Shown here piece by piece: positions 30,930 through 35,472 of a DNA stretch of 35,472 nt. A program made the translations under genes and the position numbers. This DNA is from Candidatus Nomurabacteria bacterium CG1_02_43_90 (GTDB lineage: Bacteria; Patescibacteriota; Minisyncoccia; Phycocordibacterales; UBA1550): positions 1-35,472 of the forward strand of contig MNVN01000018.1 in NCBI GenBank assembly GCA_001871765.1, read 5' to 3'. The notes below the pieces were generated by a model. The model worked only from the letters and a program-made list of their open reading frames with translations, had not been told where the DNA came from and did no database searches. Within the stretch, counting starts at the first letter, position 1. Each line of letters starts with the position of its first letter.

Positions 30930-31409
30930 ATGCCAGAAGACAGTGCCGTAAACCTCGCGCACGCGCGAGGAAAAACAAAAGAGGTCTACGAAAAGATTAT
31001 GAAAGATAAGACTTGCCCCTTCTGCACAGACTTTTCAAAAAGAGGGGTGGCCCCGCAGTATCACACAAAGCCAATTATCACTGATGGAAAGTACTGGGTT
31101 CTCACGGAAAACTTCAACGCGTACAAAGGGGCAAAGTATCACTTTTTGATCGTCCATCGCAAGCATATTACCTCTTTTTCTGAATTAAAACCGGCAGCAC
31201 TCAAAGAGCTCGTGACCATCACCAAAAGGCTCAAGGAAGAGTTTAGTCTTCCTGCTGGCGTTCTCCTTTTTCGTTTTGGCGACACGGAGTACACAGGCGG
31301 AAGTGTGAACCATTTCCATGCGCACTTCATTCTCGGAGCAAAGTGTGTAGATGGCGGGGAAAATAAACCACTGCTCTTGTATGCAGGGTATGCATCTCCA
31401 GATACATAA
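30930..31409 (+). CDS. HIT-family nucleotide hydrolase/transferase
   Basis: 159 aa. GAGGAG lies 8 nt before the ATG. The histidine-triad motif is NHFHAHFI (His128, His130, His132), with the supporting N-terminal strand KGAKYHFLIVHRKHITSFSEL. CPFC at 29-32 may be half of a zinc site, as in some HIT proteins. HIT enzymes cleave or transfer nucleoside monophosphates from phosphoramidates, dinucleoside polyphosphates or nucleotide sugars; the substrate cannot be fixed here. It is monocistronic, with a promoter like that of thyA. It is convergent with the deaminase/nucleotidyltransferase pair, whose nucleotidyl transfer it could reverse. Confidence 0.88.
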   Translation: MPEDSAVNLAHARGKTKEVYEKIMKDKTCPFCTDFSKRGVAPQYHTKPIITDGKYWVLTENFNAYKGAKYHFLIVHRKHITSFSELKPAALKELVTITKRLKEEFSLPAGVLLFRFGDTEYTGGSVNHFHAHFILGAKCVDGGENKPLLLYAGYASPDT

Positions 31410-31425
31410 AAACTGCACAAAAAAT

Positions 31426-31455
31426 AAAGGCTAGCGAATAAATCCGCTAGCCTTT
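31426..31455. terminator. Bidirectional terminator between the HIT gene and the deaminase gene
   Basis: AAAGGCTAGCG and CGCTAGCCTTT form an 11-bp stem with an 8-nt loop. TTTTGTC follows on the plus strand. Confidence 0.85.
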
Positions 31456-31477
31456 TGTCTTGCCCAAAATACATCAT

Positions 31478-32332
31478 TTAGGTTTCGACATAAATTAGCT
31501 CAACCCCCTGATCACGCAAATCCTTCACCCCGTTCAAGTTCGAGTATCCGCCAGTAAAAAATACCCGTTGTATACCCGAAACAGAGATCTGACTCGCACA
31601 AATTGCACAAGGGAATGTCGTGACGTAGAGGTCTGCACCCTCAACAGAGATACCTCTTTTTGCTGCCTCAGTAATAATGGCGGCCTCTCCATGAATTGAA
31701 GTATAGAGCTCAACGTGTTCTCCTGGACCAAAATTATTCCTGGGGTCACCGTCAATATAGGGGGCGTATTCATTCGGCAGATGTTTATTGTAGGCAACAA
31801 TAATTTGCCCATTTTTACATCGAGCCATCGCTGCGACCTGTCGCCACCAGTCAGAACTTTTTGCTTGCTCTTGAGGAAGTATTCGCATATACCGCGAAAT
31901 TTCTTCTGCTTCAGGAGAACCTTTGTGGATAATTCTGTCTGCATCGGGAATCGCAGGAGTAAATCCAACTGACCTGCTCCAATCCCACCGCAAAAAAGTA
32001 GTGACGAAGGTTACTTCTGCTCCCTCAAAATGCCTTGCATACACCACGCGCGAAATATCTTCGTCCGGCATTACCAAAACAACGTCTTCTGTTGATTTCT
32101 CAAGGGTACCTACCGCACGGGAAAACCGCCGAACGTTGTACCCAAAACACTCAAGAATTTTTGCAGTTTCCTCAAAGTGTAGCGCCCGAATTTCCCGTAC
32201 AAAACGAGTGAGGTCAGGAACATCAGACGCCTCTAAAAGAAAAATATCCTTTACCCCACTTTCCTTCAGGAAATCCATATATCCCCTATGTAACACGGGG
32301 ATATAGGCAACAACTACCTTGGTTTTTTTCAT
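31478..32332 (-). CDS. Two-domain protein: nucleotidyltransferase-like N-terminus and dCMP-deaminase-like C-terminus
   Basis: 284 aa. Residues ~165-284 are a cytidine/dCMP deaminase fold with the zinc motif HGEAA (His214, Glu216) and PCAIC (Cys242, Cys245); all ligands are intact. Deamination of dCMP would give dUMP for ThyA. Residues 1-~150 look like a Rossmann-type nucleotidyltransferase with a degenerate motif. VVVAYIPVLHRGYMDFLKES sits where GVFDxxHxGH is expected, and VVYARHFEGAEVTFVTTFLR follows. This reading is tentative. The ATG overlaps the stop of the upstream nucleotidyltransferase gene by four bases (ATGA), so the two are translationally coupled. The combination is unusual for a dCMP deaminase, normally ~150-190 aa alone. 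Confidence 0.8.
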   Translation of the reverse strand: MKKTKVVVAYIPVLHRGYMDFLKESGVKDIFLLEASDVPDLTRFVREIRALHFEETAKILECFGYNVRRFSRAVGTLEKSTEDVVLVMPDEDISRVVYARHFEGAEVTFVTTFLRWDWSRSVGFTPAIPDADRIIHKGSPEAEEISRYMRILPQEQAKSSDWWRQVAAMARCKNGQIIVAYNKHLPNEYAPYIDGDPRNNFGPGEHVELYTSIHGEAAIITEAAKRGISVEGADLYVTTFPCAICASQISVSGIQRVFFTGGYSNLNGVKDLRDQGVELIYVET

Positions 32333-32931
32333 GACTTAACCCCCATTTCTCGATAGTACCGCTGTATCACTTCATTGATCTCTGCTTCCAATCCTGAGAC
32401 TCCATCAATCATGAGACCACGAATTCGAGCAGTGCTTGATGTTTCTGCTTGAGGCTCAAAAATCTCGACCCGCCCAACATGCTGTTCGGTTTCTCTTTGT
32501 TTCTCGAGGGGAAAGTCGTTGGTCGTCGTAGACATCACGAACACATCAGGATGAAGCGCTTTATGAAGATAGTCAACGTCTTGCTCCGATGCTTGAAGAG
32601 TCCTGAGGGTGACGATGTCCACTGACCGTAAAAACGTGAGCATCCTGAGTCGTTCTGATTCCGGAACAACTGGACGATTGTCCCCCTTGCGCTTACGTGT
32701 GTATTCGTCAGTATCCACACCAACAATAAGGACATCTCCTTGAGCTCTTGCTCGCTCGAGATACTTTCCATGCCCTTCGTGAATCAAGTCAAACACTCCT
32801 TGCGTAAGAACAACCTTGTAGCCCGCATCTTGCAATGCCTTTGTAATAAGCTTAAGTTCCTCGAGGTTAGGGATAAACCTTTCCTCAAAAGACGCAGCTG
32901 GTGAAAGAATACTTCGTATACTGGTAGCCAT
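32329..32931 (-). CDS. Cytidylyltransferase-like nucleotidyltransferase (HxGH family)
   Basis: 200 aa from the ATG at 32931, chosen because AAGGAGG lies 6 nt upstream; an ATG 21 nt earlier lies beyond that SD. The nucleotidyltransferase motif is TQGVFDLIHEGHGKYLERA (His51, His54). ADVLIVGV-type strand GDVLIVGVDTDEYTRKRKG and RPVVPESERLRML follow, and the late motif TSSTARIRGL matches the ISTTxI of the family. RfaE/HldE C-terminal domains, TagD and ECT enzymes attach CMP or AMP to phosphorylated small molecules. The first ~25 residues are an extra helical N-terminus. It is the first gene of a two-gene operon with the deaminase fusion. The substrate is unknown. Confidence 0.87.
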   Translation of the reverse strand: MATSIRSILSPAASFEERFIPNLEELKLITKALQDAGYKVVLTQGVFDLIHEGHGKYLERARAQGDVLIVGVDTDEYTRKRKGDNRPVVPESERLRMLTFLRSVDIVTLRTLQASEQDVDYLHKALHPDVFVMSTTTNDFPLEKQRETEQHVGRVEIFEPQAETSSTARIRGLMIDGVSGLEAEINEVIQRYYREMGVKS

Positions 32932-32983
32932 TTGATACCTCCTTCTCTGCATTTAGTTTTAAATAACGATATTTCTACGTTGG

Positions 32984-33012
32984 ATACTACGGTAAAGAGA
33001 CGCGAAAGTAAA
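32984..33012 (-). promoter_or_regulatory. Promoter of the nucleotidyltransferase-deaminase pair
   Basis: Minus strand TTTACT (33012-33007), 17 bp, TAGTAT (32989-32984). The -35 lies inside the terminator stem at 33002-33049. Confidence 0.5.
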
Positions 33013-33049
33013 GGGCGACAACCGTGCGGTTGTCGCCCTTTACTTTCGC
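33002..33049. terminator. Large hairpin, second of two after rplK
   Basis: A perfect 23-bp inverted repeat centred on TG (GGGCGACAACCG and complement, flanked by AAAGTAAA/TTTACTTT). Confidence 0.8.
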
Positions 33050-33055
33050 CAAATT

Positions 33056-33101
33056 AATCCAAAAGAAAAATCCGCCCGCGGGCGGATTTTTCTTTTGGAT
33101 T
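33056..33101. terminator. Terminator of secE-nusG-rplK
   Basis: A perfect 23-bp inverted repeat with centre TCCGCCCGCGGGCGGA and A/T-rich outer arms. It begins 8 bp beyond the rplK stop. Together with the next hairpin it makes a double terminator. Confidence 0.88.
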
Positions 33102-33108
33102 TTTAAGA

Positions 33109-33531
33109 TTACTTCACCTCGATTCCTGCGCTTCGTGCGGTACCGGAAATGATTTTCATTGCTGCTTCCACATCGTTGGCGGAAAGGTCAGGGAGCTTCT
33201 TTTCTGCGATTTCGCGGAGCTGTGCTTTAGTGATGGATGCAACAACGCTGGTTCCTGGTTTCTTTGAACCACTGGTTATCCCTGCAGCTTTGAGAACCAA
33301 GCCTGAAGCAGGAGGTGTCTTCATAACAAAGGAGAAGGTTCGATCCTCGTAGACGGTAATAACTACCGGTACCATGTCTCCCATTTTGTCCTTTGTTGCA
33401 TCGTTAAATTTTGTAACAAATTCACCAATGTTAACCCCTGCTTGTCCGAGTGCAGGCCCTAAAGGAGGCGCTGGTGTTGCCTTACCTGCGGGAATAACAA
33501 CCTTTACCTTTTTTGTAATTTTCTTTGCCAT
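33109..33531 (-). CDS. rplK: Ribosomal protein uL11
   Basis: 140 aa, normal length. The N-terminal domain has [20 protein letters not shown] and [17 protein letters not shown]. The C-terminal rRNA-binding domain has [35 protein letters not shown] and the end [13 protein letters not shown]. uL11 forms the GTPase-associated stalk base with 23S rRNA. It follows nusG by 48 bp. Ordinarily rplA (uL1) comes next; here two large terminator hairpins follow, so uL1 is at least not at this locus. Confidence 0.97.
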   Translation of the reverse strand: MAKKITKKVKVVIPAGKATPAPPLGPALGQAGVNIGEFVTKFNDATKDKMGDMVPVVITVYEDRTFSFVMKTPPASGLVLKAAGITSGSKKPGTSVVASITKAQLREIAEKKLPDLSANDVEAAMKIISGTARSAGIEVK

Positions 33532-33579
33532 AATAGTTTAGTAAGTCTACCTTAGTTTTCGGAATTTTTCAAGTATAAA

Positions 33580-34125
33580 TTAAATCTTCTTGATTTGAAG
33601 GAAATCAAGCTCTACGGGTGTATCGCGACCAAACATCGAAACGAGCACCTTCGCGCGACCACGTTCATTGTCCACTTCAGCAACTTTCCCTTCAAGATCC
33701 TTGAAAGGTCCGTCCACAATAGAAACCTGATCACCTACCACAAGATCAATATTGTGTTTTGGAGTACTGTCTGCCATACGACTGAAGAGTGCGTCCGCTT
33801 CTTCTCTTGCAAGAGGCACGGGGGTGACACCTGCTCCCACAAATCCCGTCACCCGAGGAGTGTTGCGTACCACATACCACGAATCATCAGTCACAATCAT
33901 GTCCACGAGAATATACCCGGGATAGATCTTTTCTTCCACTTCAACGCGCTTCCCTCCCTTCACTTTGATTTTTTTCTCCAAAGGAATGAGTACGTTAAAA
34001 ATCTTGTCCTCCATGCCGAGAGACTCAATACGCTGTTTCAAGTTACGAAGTACGGCATTCTCGTATCCTACATAGGTATGAATTGCATACCAATTGCGCT
34101 CTCCAGTTGTTTCTTGTTTTGCCAT
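33580..34125 (-). CDS. nusG: Transcription antitermination/elongation factor NusG
   Basis: 181 aa. The NGN domain begins at RNWYAIHTYVGYENAVLRNL and contains KIYPGYILVDMIVTDDSWYVVRNTPRVTGFVG, the RNA polymerase-contacting part. The C-terminal KOW domain is DQVSIVDGPFKDLEGKVAEVD with LDFLQIKK. NusG couples polymerase to ribosomes or Rho and suppresses pausing. It lies between secE and rplK in the standard bacterial order. No SD precedes the ATG. A long antisense frame across it is a shadow. Confidence 0.97.
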   Translation of the reverse strand: MAKQETTGERNWYAIHTYVGYENAVLRNLKQRIESLGMEDKIFNVLIPLEKKIKVKGGKRVEVEEKIYPGYILVDMIVTDDSWYVVRNTPRVTGFVGAGVTPVPLAREEADALFSRMADSTPKHNIDLVVGDQVSIVDGPFKDLEGKVAEVDNERGRAKVLVSMFGRDTPVELDFLQIKKI

Positions 34126-34137
34126 GAGATTAAAAAA

Positions 34138-34320
34138 TTAGCGAACAAAGAAGTTTTTAATAAGGGTCGTGAACAACGTATCAAAAGCACCGAGGTACAA
34201 CGAAGTTGCCACCGAGAGAATGATAACGAGTAGAGTAAACGCAATAGCCTGGTTGCGGGTTGGCCACGAGACATGTGCAAGTTCACCTTTTGATTCTTTG
34301 ATGTATTCAATAAATTGCAT
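34138..34320 (-). CDS. secE: Preprotein translocase subunit SecE
   Basis: 60 aa, the short one-helix form. A cytoplasmic amphipathic start (FIEYIKESKGELAHVSWPTR) carries the conserved VSWPTR turn. It is followed by one transmembrane helix (AIAFTLLVIILSVATSLYLG). SecE clamps SecY in the export channel. It is the first gene of secE-nusG-rplK, 12 bp ahead of nusG. A promoter lies about 60 bp upstream. No tRNA-Trp is found upstream, unlike many bacteria. Confidence 0.94.
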   Translation of the reverse strand: MQFIEYIKESKGELAHVSWPTRNQAIAFTLLVIILSVATSLYLGAFDTLFTTLIKNFFVR

Positions 34321-34381
34321 GGTAGTTTTGATTATTTTATTCTTCTCCTATCTAAAAAACCGCCCCGGAGGGCTTTCTTTG

Positions 34382-34410
34382 ACTATACTCTCTCATGGAT
34401 GAGAAGTCAA
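34382..34410 (-). promoter_or_regulatory. Promoter of secE-nusG-rplK
   Basis: Minus strand TTGACT (34410-34405), exactly 17 bp, TATAGT (34387-34382). The ~55-nt leader contains a small GCCC/GGGC hairpin followed by a T6 run, a possible weak attenuator. The rest of the 34321-34556 gap holds only the terminator below. Confidence 0.68.
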
Positions 34411-34500
34411 GATACAGGGCAATCCATATATTGACTCCTCGGCTCAAGAATCAAAAAGATTACTTTTTCATTCTCCTCGGATCTACGTCGCCAATAGAAA

Positions 34501-34526
34501 TGCCCCGCAAGCAAGCTTGCGGGGCA
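34501..34526 (-). terminator. Terminator of the 34557-35381 gene
   Basis: TGCCCCGCAAGC and its complement form a 12-bp stem with a very short loop. It is 30 bp beyond the stop codon at 34557. The T tract is short on the minus strand. Confidence 0.7.
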
Positions 34527-34556
34527 GAATTCCCTCCTATCGGTCCTTTCAGCCGA

Positions 34557-35381
34557 TTATTTTGGTTTGAGGAATGCGAGAAGCGCCTGACACCCAGCGT
34601 GGTTCAGCGTCTTCCCGTTGGTGATCAGGTCATGGGGCACAAACGTGCCTTTGGCGACCTTACCGAACAGAGGGTGCTTAGAATTAATCTCCATCACCTC
34701 AACGGCAAGGACTGCTGTTTTGTGACCTTTGCCGAGACGGCGAGGGTGGATTTCGTAAACAGCCAGCACGATGCGGTCCTCACCTTTCCCTAAGACATAT
34801 TTGCCAGGAGTTCCAGCAAGGATAACACTGAGAGTCGCATCGTCAGCGTGTGCCATTGCTTTTTGCTCTGTCTTCACGACATGGGCAACGGGCGCTTCCA
34901 CCAGCTTCACGACGGGTGCATGCGGGGGTTCTTTGACCCCTTGCGCGATGAGTGCGTCGTTGAGGATGTGAAAAAAGAACTCTTGAATGGCACGCTTATT
35001 CGAGCCTTCAGACAAGCCCGATTCAAAGCGAGGCATGTGTAACTGACGAACCAGCACATACATATCCTTTGGAGCACAGGATAAAATATTTCCCTGTGGA
35101 GCGCTGTGAACAAAAATGGCACGGGTATCCTTTTCAGGATTAATTTTTCGTACCGCCACGCAGACACCGTTGCCGAGGTCATACAAGCCACAAAACCCGC
35201 GAAACAGATGTTCCAAGTTGTCGGAAACAAGTTCCGGCTTTGTATTCTGTTTTGGCTTATAGCTAGCAGGCACGAGGCCTTTCGGCTTTGGTGGCTTCAC
35301 GTACTTCGGCTGATTGGCCACTGGTTTTACAGCGCTCTTATTTTGATTGGCTTGTGCTTGTTTCTTCTGGGTATTTGACAC
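34557..35381 (-). CDS. Unknown protein with two similar halves, GTG start
   Basis: 274 aa. The start is a GTG at 35381 with AAGGAG 6 nt upstream, which decides it. Residues 1-50 are Lys/Gln/Pro-rich and probably disordered (KYVKPPKPKGLVP). Two regions look alike: GLYDLGNGVCVAVRKINPEK near 65-85 and GKYVLGKGEDRIVLAVYEIHP near 192-212. Each is followed by a hydrophobic strand and later a helix (FFFHILNDALIAQG; AGCQALLAFL). I read this as an internal duplication of a small alpha/beta domain. No catalytic motif, signal peptide or membrane segment is seen, so it is likely cytoplasmic. The family is not recognised. It has its own promoter and terminator and an SD, like thyA and the HIT gene. Confidence 0.8.
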   Translation of the reverse strand: MSNTQKKQAQANQNKSAVKPVANQPKYVKPPKPKGLVPASYKPKQNTKPELVSDNLEHLFRGFCGLYDLGNGVCVAVRKINPEKDTRAIFVHSAPQGNILSCAPKDMYVLVRQLHMPRFESGLSEGSNKRAIQEFFFHILNDALIAQGVKEPPHAPVVKLVEAPVAHVVKTEQKAMAHADDATLSVILAGTPGKYVLGKGEDRIVLAVYEIHPRRLGKGHKTAVLAVEVMEINSKHPLFGKVAKGTFVPHDLITNGKTLNHAGCQALLAFLKPK

Positions 35382-35438
35382 GTCGTTCTCCTTTGAAAAA
35401 GTTGAAAAAGTTTTTTACAATGTTCGAAAGCTAATATG

Positions 35439-35466
35439 AGCATAGCAGATTATAGGATTTTGTCAA
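35439..35466 (-). promoter_or_regulatory. Promoter of the unknown gene (TTGACA/16 bp/TATGCT)
   Basis: Minus strand TTGACA (35466-35461), a 16-bp spacer containing AAATC and TCTGC, then TATGCT (35444-35439). It matches the spacer style of the thyA and HIT promoters. A TATAAT lies within the spacer but too close to the -35 to pair with it. Confidence 0.55.
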
Positions 35467-35472
35467 GGGGCG

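Noticed and set aside
33595-34233. 212-aa plus-strand frame antisense to nusG and secE
   Set aside because: nusG and secE are unmistakable on the minus strand; the frame has no motifs.

Overview
The window looks like chromosomal DNA of a Candidate Phyla Radiation bacterium, most likely Parcubacteria. This is inferred from gene content and style, not from a search. The genes are compact housekeeping genes with little functional redundancy. Most start codons have no Shine-Dalgarno (SD) sequence. Several transcripts look nearly leaderless. There is a giant PG-binding/S-layer-like surface protein, and secE-nusG-rplK is closed by a terminator hairpin with no rplA behind it. No tRNA, rRNA or CRISPR array was seen.

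Layout. 1-438: 5' part of a membrane-anchored protein leaving the left edge. 439-1594: a REP/RAYT island, with a Y1 (HUH) REP-associated transposase gene and five copies of a short perfect palindrome, one of them translated in frame inside the transposase. 1595-5005: a large secreted surface protein with a ~410-nt structured leader. 5586-6479: an HTH-domain protein divergent from ftsK. 6655-10434: ftsK, a small membrane protein and recA. 10988-11563: efp. 11612-12949: rpsF-ssb-rpsR on the minus strand, behind a clear promoter and a structured leader. 13190-16729: AI-2E-type permease, metG and tatD. 16848-18116: M16 peptidase. 18321-27993: a long minus-strand run argS-ileS-recO-membrane protein-glyS-small membrane protein. 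28155-29770: dut-glyA. 29882-32931: thyA, HIT hydrolase, deaminase fusion and nucleotidyltransferase. 33109-34320: secE-nusG-rplK. 34557-35381: an unknown protein with a GTG start.

How the genes fit together. dut, the dCMP-deaminase-like protein, thymidylate synthase and glyA could form a local dUMP-to-dTMP route, with GlyA supplying methylene-tetrahydrofolate. The HIT hydrolase and the HxGH nucleotidyltransferase are opposite kinds of nucleotidyl chemistry encoded side by side. Genes in the 29.8-35.4 kb segment other than secE-nusG-rplK stand out. They have strong SD sequences, and three of their promoters share one TTGACA/16-bp/TAT architecture with similar spacers.

Most notable observations: (1) an isoleucyl-tRNA synthetase carrying a complete histidine-phosphatase domain of about 200 residues, inserted between two cysteine pairs; (2) a REP palindrome inserted in frame in its own RAYT gene, with another copy folding over that gene's start codon; (3) the thymidylate/nucleotidyl cassette with its own promoter class and a nucleotidyltransferase-like/deaminase fusion; (4) several structured leaders (rpsF, rpsR, efp, surface protein).
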